Source of the DNA: Bacteroidota bacterium
GTDB lineage: Bacteria; Bacteroidota; Bacteroidia; B-17B0; Aurantibacillaceae
Assembly (NCBI GenBank): GCA_030684395.1
Contig: JAUXTT010000004.1
Span: 186,001 to 250,000, forward strand
Direction of reading: 5' to 3'
Length of the DNA stretch: 64,000 bases
Below, piece by piece: positions 8,507 through 15,245 of this stretch. Below the pieces are notes generated by a model, which had not been told where the DNA came from, searched no databases, and saw only the letters and a program-made list of their open reading frames with translations. Position numbers and translations under genes: made by a program. Position 1 is the first letter of the stretch; every line of letters starts with the position of its first letter.

Positions 8507-10042
8507 ATGGAAAACAAAAGAGTTCGCGTACGTTTTGCTCCCAGCCCAACAGGTGGTTTACACATGGGTGGTGTTAGGGTAGCATTGTTCAATTATTTAT
8601 TTGCCAAAAAACATGGTGGTGATTTTATCTTACGTATTGAAGATACAGATCAAACACGTTTTGTTGCAGGCGCAGAAGAATACATTATCAATTCTTTGAA
8701 ATGGTGCGGTATTGAACCTAATGAAGGCGTTGGTTTTGGTGATGGTCCGCATGCGCCTTATCGTCAAAGTGAAAGAAAAGAACAGGGTATTTATAAAAAA
8801 TATGCCGATCAATTGGTAGCAAGTGAACATGCTTATTATGCTTTTGATACATCAGAAGAATTGGATGAAATGCGTAAACGTTTGGAAGCGGCAAAGGTAG
8901 CAGCCCCTCAGTATAATGCTGTTTCCCGTCAGAATATGCGCAATTCACTTACTTTAAGTGAAGATGAAGTAAAAAGATTGTTGGAAGCCGGAACTCCTTA
9001 TGTGATCCGTTTAAAAGTGCCACGTAATGAAGAAATTCGTTTTCATGATATTATCCGCGGTTGGGTTGTTGTAAACTCAAGCCAGGTTGATGATAAAGTA
9101 TTATTGAAAAGCGATGGAATGCCAACATACCATTTAGCACATATTGTAGATGATGTGGAGATGAAAATTTCTCATGCTATGCGTGGAGAAGAGTGGTTAC
9201 CAAGTGCACCTGCACATATTTTAATTTACCGTTATTTAGGCCTGGAGGATCAAATGCCACAACTGGCGCACCTTCCATTGATTTTAAAGCCCGATGGAAA
9301 CGGAAAATTAAGTAAACGTGATAAATCAGGATTACCGATGTTCCCTTTGAATTGGAGCGATCCACGTGATAATACAGATTATGTTGGCTATAAAGAAACC
9401 GGATTTTTCCCTGAAGCATTTATCAATATGTTAGTGTTACTTGGATGGAACCCGGGTGATAACAAAGAGATCATGAGTAAGGATGAATTGATACAATTGT
9501 TTTCTTTAGAACGTATCAATAAAGCAGGTGCTAAATTCGATCCTGAAAAAACAAAATGGTTCAACCAACAATATTTGCGTAAAAAAACGGACGAGGAATT
9601 AGCTGATCTGTTTATGCCGATGTTGAAAGAGCAGGGCTTTGAGGTTAAAAAAGACTTTGCCGTAAAAGTGTGTAAGCTTGTAAAAGAGAAAGCTCATTTT
9701 GTAACGGAGTTCTGGAGTTTAGGTTCTTTCTTATTTATTACACCTGAAACATTTGATGCAGGTGTACTGGAAAAACGTTTGAATCCTCAAACACATGGTT
9801 TTATTGCGGAATTAAAAAACGCATTGAATGATGTAAGTAACTTCAACGCAATTGATACTGAAGCTGCATTAAAAGCAACCTGCGAAAAAACAGGAATTGC
9901 AACAGGTCAGATCATGCAATTGTTTCGTGTTGCTTTAACTGGTTTAGCAGGCGGGCCTTCTTTGTTTGAAACAATGGAATTGATAGGTAAAGAAGAAACG
10001 ATTAAAAGACTGAATTTCTTTCTGGAGAAGAATAAGGTTTAG
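8507..10042 (+). CDS. gltX: Glutamate--tRNA ligase
   Basis: A 511-residue class I aminoacyl-tRNA synthetase that charges tRNA-Glu (and tRNA-Gln in organisms using the amidotransferase route). The HIGH-type motif is PSPTGGLHMGG near residue 12, and the KMSKS-type motif is GKLSKRDKSG near residue 267. The tRNA-CP segment (RIEDTDQTR, MRGEEWLPSAP) and the helical C-terminal anticodon-binding part are intact, and the length matches the bacterial discriminating/non-discriminating GltX family. It is monocistronic: its own -7 box lies 5' and a strong hairpin terminator 3'. Confidence 0.98.
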   Translation: MENKRVRVRFAPSPTGGLHMGGVRVALFNYLFAKKHGGDFILRIEDTDQTRFVAGAEEYIINSLKWCGIEPNEGVGFGDGPHAPYRQSERKEQGIYKKYADQLVASEHAYYAFDTSEELDEMRKRLEAAKVAAPQYNAVSRQNMRNSLTLSEDEVKRLLEAGTPYVIRLKVPRNEEIRFHDIIRGWVVVNSSQVDDKVLLKSDGMPTYHLAHIVDDVEMKISHAMRGEEWLPSAPAHILIYRYLGLEDQMPQLAHLPLILKPDGNGKLSKRDKSGLPMFPLNWSDPRDNTDYVGYKETGFFPEAFINMLVLLGWNPGDNKEIMSKDELIQLFSLERINKAGAKFDPEKTKWFNQQYLRKKTDEELADLFMPMLKEQGFEVKKDFAVKVCKLVKEKAHFVTEFWSLGSFLFITPETFDAGVLEKRLNPQTHGFIAELKNALNDVSNFNAIDTEAALKATCEKTGIATGQIMQLFRVALTGLAGGPSLFETMELIGKEETIKRLNFFLEKNKV

Positions 10043-10061
10043 AATTTTTGTTATTTTATAC

Positions 10062-10097
10062 AAAAATGCCTCTTCGAAAAATCGAAGAGGCATTTTT
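10062..10097 (+). terminator. Intrinsic terminator of gltX
   Basis: A perfect 16-bp stem (AAAAATGCCTCTTCGA and its complement) with a four-base AAAA loop, the 3' arm ending in a T-run. It starts 19 bases after the gltX stop. Confidence 0.9.
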
Positions 10098-10223
10098 ATT
10101 TGTACATTTTTACAAAAAGTATAAAATAAAGTTATCCTTAATAAAATTAATTGAAAAGAATTTCAAATTGAGGTTACCTTTTAATTGTTTTTGTAATTAA
10201 TCGAAACCAAAACAATTAAAACC

Positions 10224-10502
10224 ATGACAAAAGAAAAAACCAGTGAAATTGAACTAATCATTGATGATTTAATTTACGAAGGAATACCTAAGAATTACAA
10301 CTTACTTCTAAGTATAATCTGGGAATTAGCTACAGAAGTGATGCCATATAAAGAAAACGAAGAAGCAATAACAACACTACGTAATCTCCATATGCACCTT
10401 GAAGGTTATGAAGCTGCTGAAGAAAAACAAAGAAGAGCTGCTTTTGATTATGTAAAAACTAATTTATTAGATGTCCTACAAAGTATTAAAACAACTAATT
10501 AA
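10224..10502 (+). CDS. Small predicted helical protein, function unknown
   Basis: A 92-residue protein, acidic and almost wholly helical by composition, starting MTKEKTSEIELIIDDLIYEG. It has no signal peptide, membrane segment or cysteine. A stretch of hydrophobic heptads (LLLSIIWELATEVM) suggests a helical bundle or dimer. I do not recognise the family. It stands alone between the gltX terminator and its own terminator nine bases after the stop, so it is an independent transcription unit, which supports it being a real gene. Confidence 0.75.
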   Translation: MTKEKTSEIELIIDDLIYEGIPKNYNLLLSIIWELATEVMPYKENEEAITTLRNLHMHLEGYEAAEEKQRRAAFDYVKTNLLDVLQSIKTTN

Positions 10503-10511
10503 ATTCTTTTT

Positions 10512-10547
10512 AAACCCTCCTCATGATAATTGTCAAGAGGAGGGTTT
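10512..10547 (+). terminator. Intrinsic terminator after the 92-residue gene
   Basis: An 11-bp perfect stem, AAACCCTCCTC with GAGGAGGGTTT, and a 14-base loop, followed by TTATAAAA. It begins nine bases after the stop codon. Confidence 0.85.
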
Positions 10548-10613
10548 TATAAAACATATAGCGTATTGCATTTAGCCGCGAACCTAAAAATGTTTTTAGA
10601 TAAATTATATTAT

Positions 10614-11966
10614 CTACTTCCGTATCACCACTTTCCTATTCACCACTCCCGCTCCTTTGATCACCTTCACAATATAAATTCCATCATACAAAGTTTGCAC
10701 ATCAAAATAAGCGATAGTTGTTCCCTGATAGATCACACTTTCTTTTATTAGTTTCCCATTGATATCATACAATTGCACCTGAACATCTTCTTTGTTTATA
10801 TTTCCAACTTGTACTGCAATAATATCGTTCGCAGGATTAGGGAATACACCAACATTAGATTCAGTTATTGAGTTAGTTTGCAAACCAACAGCAGGTGGAG
10901 TGTAAGTTGTTACTGATTCAGTGATTGAAGTTACCTTTGCAGCCGTCTTCACACCATAGAAATACGGACCTACTGCATATGGATATGCTGAATTCCAATT
11001 TGCATCTACAGTAGCAAAATATGCATAAGTTCCTGCAGGATATTCAGGAGTAACACAAAATCTTCCGTTGTGCGCATCTAAATATTCCGGTTGAGCATTA
11101 GCAATGAATTCATAATCTTCTCTGTATTTTCCTAAGAAATAGGTTGAATTTACAGGAGGCCCATCCGTTACGTTTGTTCCGTCAGCATAATGTGTTCTAA
11201 CAGTAATGTTTCTTAAGTAGTAGCTTGATCTGATACGAGCAATTCCTCCGGTACCATTTGTGTTCTTATATCCATAAGCTCCATAGATCGGGAAGCCATC
11301 ATAAGCAAAACCTATTAATGGTGAATGTTGTGTACTATCAATTGCATACAAACCATCTGCAGCATATAAATTACAAACCGTAGAGATAACATTCAGATCT
11401 AAATTATATGCACTTGGGTTTTGATGATGATGGTAGTTACCCATAGCAGGATGTCCTTTCGAACAATCGAATCCTGCTCTTTCAGCAACAATAGCATCCC
11501 TGTTCCAAATCCCATCTCCCGTTCCACCCAGTGGTCCACCTGCCTCTGCTCCCGTCGAATTTTTATACGAAACGCCATCTCTGTAATCGAACAATGCAAC
11601 ACCGTTAATAAACACCCCAATATTTCCCATAGTTGTAGAAGTTGGTGTACCCGTGTTTTGTACCGGATTTAATGGGAATTTAAAGATCGCATTTTGACTG
11701 GTTGCCAACGAAGGGTTTCCGTCCATAAAAGGGCCCGTCACATAAGCCGGAATTCCTTTGGTGCTCGCATAAACAAAATTTCCGGAATACTGAACGGTTT
11801 GAACATTTACCAATGTTGCATCATTAATTGGAGTTGAATTTCCTGACACATAATGTCTTCCGGTAACACTTGTGTTTTGCAACCAGGAGGTAATTGCAGG
11901 ACTTAACTGTGCATCTGCAAAATAACTTGCAAGCATCAGCGATGATAAAATGAGTGTTTTCTTCAT
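10614..11966 (-). CDS. Secreted YHYH-domain protein with T9SS sorting domain
   Basis: A 450-residue exported protein: signal peptide (1-19, ...ASYFADA), a central YHYH-type domain (about 60-340) and a C-terminal type A T9SS sorting domain (about 375-450, from VGVFPNPANDIIAVQV to NRKVVIRK). The name-giving motif is seen as GNYHHHQNPSAYN, with an upstream FDCSKGHPA and a downstream GFPIYGAYGY typical of YHYH proteins. The biochemical role of the domain is not established; the His cluster is compatible with metal or cofactor binding. It is the last gene of a minus-strand cluster with an ECF sigma factor, MbnP and MbnH, and it has its own copy of the cluster's ECF-type promoter (11998-12026). Export through T9SS to the surface or medium is inferred from the sorting domain. 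Confidence 0.88.
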   Translation of the reverse strand: MKKTLILSSLMLASYFADAQLSPAITSWLQNTSVTGRHYVSGNSTPINDATLVNVQTVQYSGNFVYASTKGIPAYVTGPFMDGNPSLATSQNAIFKFPLNPVQNTGTPTSTTMGNIGVFINGVALFDYRDGVSYKNSTGAEAGGPLGGTGDGIWNRDAIVAERAGFDCSKGHPAMGNYHHHQNPSAYNLDLNVISTVCNLYAADGLYAIDSTQHSPLIGFAYDGFPIYGAYGYKNTNGTGGIARIRSSYYLRNITVRTHYADGTNVTDGPPVNSTYFLGKYREDYEFIANAQPEYLDAHNGRFCVTPEYPAGTYAYFATVDANWNSAYPYAVGPYFYGVKTAAKVTSITESVTTYTPPAVGLQTNSITESNVGVFPNPANDIIAVQVGNINKEDVQVQLYDINGKLIKESVIYQGTTIAYFDVQTLYDGIYIVKVIKGAGVVNRKVVIRK

Positions 11967-11997
11967 ATATATGTTGTTTTGTTTAATCGTTTAGTAA

Positions 11998-12026
11998 TTA
12001 GATGCTACTTGTTTCAAAAACTTGCG
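11998..12026 (-). promoter_or_regulatory. ECF-type promoter copy C, in front of the YHYH gene
   Basis: On the minus strand the site reads CGCAAGTT (12026-12019), 16 bases, then TCTAA (12002-11998). Both halves and the spacing are identical in the two other copies at 14554-14582 and 15181-15209. The predicted transcript starts near 11991, about 25 bases before the ATG. The site begins within the 3' spacer of the MbnH gene. Confidence 0.72.
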
Positions 12027-12037
12027 CTTGGCTTAAA

Positions 12038-13072
12038 TTATTTTTTCCGGGAGGACAGTAAGATATGTTTAGGATATGAGTAATTTTGATCGAATAAGAA
12101 TTTTTTATCCGTTAAAGTGAGCATAAATGCAATGAGATCAACCTTTTCGTTGCTTGTTAATTTGATCTGCTGTTGCAGGTGAGGAGAAAGTGTTTTACTC
12201 GTTTGTACTCCATCCGTATAATGGTCCAAAACCTGTTTCAGTTTTTTGAAACGCCCGTCATGCATATAAGGCATAGAAAATTCAACATTACGAAGAGTAG
12301 GTACTTTGAATTTTAAAGAATCGTTTGGGTCTTTCGAAATACTTACTCTTCCATAGTCATTTAATAAAGTATCCACCGTTAATCCATTGTTCTCAAACTC
12401 CCCATTTGTAAACAAAGGTTCTTTATGGCAGTTACCACAGTTTTTCTGAAACAATTTGTATCCGTTGGTTTCCTGTGAAGAGAACGCCGCTTGTTTCCGC
12501 ATTACGCTATCGTATTTGGAATCTTTACTCACCAAGGTAAGCATGAATTGTGAAATTGCTTTTAATGTATGCTGACCCGTTATGACGCTATCTCCGAATG
12601 CCTCCAAAAAAAGTTGAGGATAAATTTTTGAGCTTTGCAGTTTAGCAACTACATTCTCTATTTTCTCATCCATCTCCAAATGATTACTGATCGGTCCGAG
12701 TGCTTGTACATCCAAATGATTGATAGCACCATCCCACATAAATATTTTTTGCCATGCTAGGTTCATTAAAGCCGGTGAATTACGAGTGCCTATCCTGTCT
12801 TCTATTCCGTGACTCAAAGCATGATCTACATGTGTGAAAGCTGTGTACTGTGAATGGCAACTTGCACAAGAGATAGTATTGTTCTTGGAAAGTATCGGAT
12901 CATAAAACAATGCTCTTCCTAATTCTATTTTTTCTTCCGTTAAAGGGTTTTTAGAAAAATCATATTGCGGTTTGGGCCAATTAGCCGGAGTTTCAAAAAG
13001 CCGCATTTTCATTTGCATAAAAGCAGACAAAAGAACAGGTATCAATATAAAAATCGAGATCTTATTTTTCAT
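12038..13072 (-). CDS. Diheme cytochrome c peroxidase family protein (MbnH-like)
   Basis: A 344-residue periplasmic diheme c-type protein: signal anchor (about 1-20), first heme motif CASCH with downstream FTHVDHALSHG, second heme motif CGNCH, and a late PYMHDGRF segment typical of the CcpA/MbnH superfamily. Family members reduce hydrogen peroxide. The MbnH branch instead uses a high-valent diheme state to oxidise a tryptophan of its partner MbnP to kynurenine. The ATG overlaps the stop of the MbnP gene by four bases (ATGA), so the two are translationally coupled; this pairing is the main reason for preferring MbnH over a plain peroxidase. The length fits the family. Confidence 0.88.
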   Translation of the reverse strand: MKNKISIFILIPVLLSAFMQMKMRLFETPANWPKPQYDFSKNPLTEEKIELGRALFYDPILSKNNTISCASCHSQYTAFTHVDHALSHGIEDRIGTRNSPALMNLAWQKIFMWDGAINHLDVQALGPISNHLEMDEKIENVVAKLQSSKIYPQLFLEAFGDSVITGQHTLKAISQFMLTLVSKDSKYDSVMRKQAAFSSQETNGYKLFQKNCGNCHKEPLFTNGEFENNGLTVDTLLNDYGRVSISKDPNDSLKFKVPTLRNVEFSMPYMHDGRFKKLKQVLDHYTDGVQTSKTLSPHLQQQIKLTSNEKVDLIAFMLTLTDKKFLFDQNYSYPKHILLSSRKK

Positions 13073-13779
13073 TGAGCCTGAACACTAAAAGTTTTTGAAA
13101 TTTTCTGAGCCAATACTACAGCTTCTGCACTTGGCGACATAATATGATCTTGTTTTGAAAGATCAATACCACTTAGTAATTCTTTTATATCAATTTCAAT
13201 TTTATTTGATCTTTTACAATCTAAGGTTACTGTTTGAAAAGCATTAAAAGGTGATTCATATCCACCCACGTGATATTGAAATTCTTGGTTTTTAGATTTA
13301 CAGACATTACTTATACCTTCCAGTTTAAAATTTATATAACCACTTTGCCAGGTCCAGTACATTCCTTTGGTAGGATCCAGGTCACCGCCCATAGCACCGG
13401 AAACGTTAATAGTACTATCGATTCCAATGTTAAATTTTATTTGGTCGCAAATAATAGAAGAAGACCTTTTCAATATAACACTCATTGTTTTTTCCTGAGA
13501 AGCATCTATCAAATGAAAACTGTTTTCTTCTTTCCAAACTGGTTTACCTTTATTCAAAAACTCAATTCCTGAAATATAAAATTTTAATACGTCAAATTGA
13601 ATACTGTCTTTGTCATTTAATTTATAAGAGTATGTGCTAAGTACTAAAGTAGAGTCTCCAAACATCGGCTGAAACACAAGCGTATCCATCTTCTTTACCT
13701 GTGCAGGCAGAAAATGTGAACCCATTACTAAGGTCAGAATGATATATAGATTTTTTCTTTTCAACTTTTTAATCTGCAA
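13069..13779 (-). CDS. MbnP family copper-binding protein
   Basis: A 236-residue exported protein with the family hallmark SGAMGGDLDPTKGMYWTWQS followed by YINFKLEG, then YHVGGYESPF and a late MSPSAEAV. In characterised MbnP/CorA/MopE-type proteins a tryptophan is oxidised to kynurenine, which helps bind Cu(I). The two Trp of YWTWQSGY are candidates, but which residue aligns with the modified one needs an alignment. The start is TTG at 13779, preceded by GGGGAGAT about 11 bases upstream and giving a plausible signal peptide (KKLKRKNLYIILTLVMGS); no upstream ATG exists. It starts seven bases after the stop of the CpxP-like gene and overlaps the MbnH gene. Confidence 0.88.
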   Translation of the reverse strand: MQIKKLKRKNLYIILTLVMGSHFLPAQVKKMDTLVFQPMFGDSTLVLSTYSYKLNDKDSIQFDVLKFYISGIEFLNKGKPVWKEENSFHLIDASQEKTMSVILKRSSSIICDQIKFNIGIDSTINVSGAMGGDLDPTKGMYWTWQSGYINFKLEGISNVCKSKNQEFQYHVGGYESPFNAFQTVTLDCKRSNKIEIDIKELLSGIDLSKQDHIMSPSAEAVVLAQKISKTFSVQAQ

Positions 13780-13786
13780 ATTTGAT

Positions 13787-14254
13787 TTATCTCCCCGGTG
13801 GTGGCCCCATTTGTCCTGATGGCGGCGGTGCCATCTTCATCATGGTTTCTTTAATTAGTCCGTCAAATTTTTTCTTTTGCTCTTCGGTACAAATAGCTCG
13901 TATCCTTTTAAAGTGATAGAAAGTACTTAGCTCCTGCACTTTTTGAAATGCAGCTATTGAATCGGCCATGCGTTCAACCAATAAAGAATCATTTCCTTTT
14001 AATGCATCAAAAAAATCGTCGTGTAGTTTTTTACCTTTTTCTCTGAGTGGCTTGTGACTTGCCCTGTGTTCATCACGCAAAGTTTTGAACTGTTGTTGTT
14101 GTGATTCGCTCAGATTTAATTCTTTGGTAAGGTATTCCAAAGCACCTTCACCTCTTGGTTGCTTATCCTGTTGAATCCACATGTAAGTAAGTGTGGCAAT
14201 ATTTATCAATACCAACAAAGCAATTATTCTTTTTAAGAATTTTTCTCCTTTCAT
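13787..14254 (-). CDS. Membrane-anchored Spy/CpxP/CnrX-like periplasmic sensor
   Basis: A 155-residue protein with one N-terminal membrane anchor (about 9-27, IIALLVLINIATLTYMW) and a helical periplasmic domain with two LTxxQ-type repeats, LSESQQQQF (about 48-56) and CTEEQKKKF (about 121-129), as in Spy, CpxP, ZraP and CnrX. The tail MMKMAPPPSGQMGPPPGR is rich in Met and Pro. CnrX-type members sense metal ions and release an ECF sigma factor via a membrane anti-sigma. The position five bases after the small membrane protein and downstream of an ECF sigma gene fits that role. Copper as the signal is inferred from the neighbours, not shown. Confidence 0.82.
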   Translation of the reverse strand: MKGEKFLKRIIALLVLINIATLTYMWIQQDKQPRGEGALEYLTKELNLSESQQQQFKTLRDEHRASHKPLREKGKKLHDDFFDALKGNDSLLVERMADSIAAFQKVQELSTFYHFKRIRAICTEEQKKKFDGLIKETMMKMAPPPSGQMGPPPGR

Positions 14255-14259
14255 GATTT

Positions 14260-14547
14260 TTAATATTGATTATTTAAATAAGAGAAATATTCTTTTTCAA
14301 AAGCATTGCTTTCGCTGCTCTTTGAACCACCACTATACTGTTTCGCTGAAAACACATTCAGGGTGATTAATAATACTATTCCAGCTGCAATCGACCATCG
14401 CTGCATTGGCGACATGTCAACAATTTTTGCCTCCACTGATTCAACACTCTTCATGATCCTGTCGACCAACAAAGGACTAGCGACCGGACGTTTGATCCCG
14501 TTTAAGCCATTCATTGTGTTTTCGATATTGGTATCTTCTGTGTTCAT
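14260..14547 (-). CDS. Small single-pass membrane protein, probable anti-sigma factor
   Basis: A 95-residue protein: cytoplasmic N-terminal stretch of about 50 residues, one membrane helix (about 52-67, SIAAGIVLLITLNVFS) and a short periplasmic tail. Size and topology match CnrY-type anti-sigma factors, but I see no zinc-binding (ZAS) His/Cys motif. It lies between the ECF sigma gene and the CpxP-like sensor gene, the expected place for an anti-sigma. A separate copy of the ECF-type promoter lies directly in front (14554-14582), so close that the transcript would start at or within a base or two of the ATG. The role is inferred from context. Confidence 0.7.
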   Translation of the reverse strand: MNTEDTNIENTMNGLNGIKRPVASPLLVDRIMKSVESVEAKIVDMSPMQRWSIAAGIVLLITLNVFSAKQYSGGSKSSESNAFEKEYFSYLNNQY

Positions 14548-14553
14548 ATTCTA

Positions 14554-14582
14554 TTAGATGTTAGTTGTATTAAAAACTTGCG
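14554..14582 (-). promoter_or_regulatory. ECF-type promoter copy B, in front of the probable anti-sigma gene
   Basis: CGCAAGTT (14582-14575), 16 bases, TCTAA (14558-14554) on the minus strand. It sits immediately after the sigma-factor stop codon. The predicted start of transcription falls at about 14547, the first base of the downstream ATG. Confidence 0.72.
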
Positions 14583-14583
14583 T

Positions 14584-15162
14584 TTATTTCTCATTTTTAT
14601 GATAATATTCTTTTAAATATTCCTGTAAATTTTGTTTAGCCCTGAATAAAAGAGATTCTACGGAAGAAACGGAAAGCTCCATTACCTCTGCAATTTCAGC
14701 ATAACTAAGGTCTTCAGTTTTACTCAGAATGAAAGCAGTTCTTTGTCTCTCAGGTAATTTATCTATAGCCAAATAAAGAATGGCCGCTCGCTCCTTATTC
14801 TCCAATTGTACTCCCGGATGATAAAAGTGCGGTGTATCAACTTTAGGTGCATTGTCCTCTGCCCCAAACAAAGTCTGAACAAATGCAAAACGTTTTTTGC
14901 GATTTTTCTTTCTTTGAAAATCGAGTGATTTTGTAACGGTTATTCTGTAAATCCAAGTAGAAAGTTTAGACTCCCCCTTGAAATTTTTGACAGAATTGAA
15001 CACTTCTACAAAAACTTCCTGAGTAATATCTTCAGCATCCTCCACATTTTGAAGAATACTTATAGCTGTATTGAACACCCTGTCTTTGAGATCAAGAACA
15101 AGTTTATTAAAGGCATCTCTGTTGCCTTCCTTCAGGGATGCTATTAATTCGATTTCGTTCAA
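14584..15162 (-). CDS. ECF-family RNA polymerase sigma factor
   Basis: A 192-residue sigma-70 family ECF factor: region 2 (about 10-85) with EDAEDITQEVFVEVF and STWIYRITVTKSLDF, and region 4 (about 125-182) with LPERQRTAFILSKTEDLSYA, EIAEVMELSVSSVESLLFRA. The start is TTG at 15162; there is no in-frame ATG upstream and the predicted transcript begins only about 12 bases before. A CGCAAGTT-N16-TCTAA promoter upstream is repeated before two other genes of the cluster, suggesting autoregulation. Its -10 half (GCGTCTAA here) is like many ECF promoters. The neighbouring genes suggest control by the small membrane protein and the CpxP-like sensor. Confidence 0.93.
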   Translation of the reverse strand: MNEIELIASLKEGNRDAFNKLVLDLKDRVFNTAISILQNVEDAEDITQEVFVEVFNSVKNFKGESKLSTWIYRITVTKSLDFQRKKNRKKRFAFVQTLFGAEDNAPKVDTPHFYHPGVQLENKERAAILYLAIDKLPERQRTAFILSKTEDLSYAEIAEVMELSVSSVESLLFRAKQNLQEYLKEYYHKNEK

Positions 15163-15180
15163 AAACAGGGATAATATAGG

Positions 15181-15209
15181 TTAGACGCTATGTATAAAAT
15201 TAACTTGCG
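15181..15209 (-). promoter_or_regulatory. ECF-type promoter copy A, in front of the sigma-factor gene
   Basis: CGCAAGTT (15209-15202), 16 bases, TCTAA (15185-15181) on the minus strand. A second, imperfect copy of the -35-like half with flank (TTTGGCGCAGGTT, 15244-15232) lies exactly 30 bases upstream of TTTGGCGCAAGTT (15214-15202) but has no TCTAA at the right distance. Confidence 0.74.
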
Positions 15210-15244
15210 CCAAATCAGGAAAAAAAATCTGAACCTGCGCCAAA
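15202..15244 (-). repeat. Direct repeat TTTGGCGCA(A/G)GTT, 30-base period
   Basis: Two 13-base copies differing by one base lie between the lysyl oxidase stop and the sigma-factor start. The inner copy is the -35-like half of promoter A; the outer copy could be a second polymerase or regulator contact. Confidence 0.6.
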
Positions 15245-15245
15245 C

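Noticed and set aside
13270-13572. Plus-strand frame of 100 codons
   Set aside because: It is the antisense shadow of the MbnP gene, which has strong family motifs on the minus strand.
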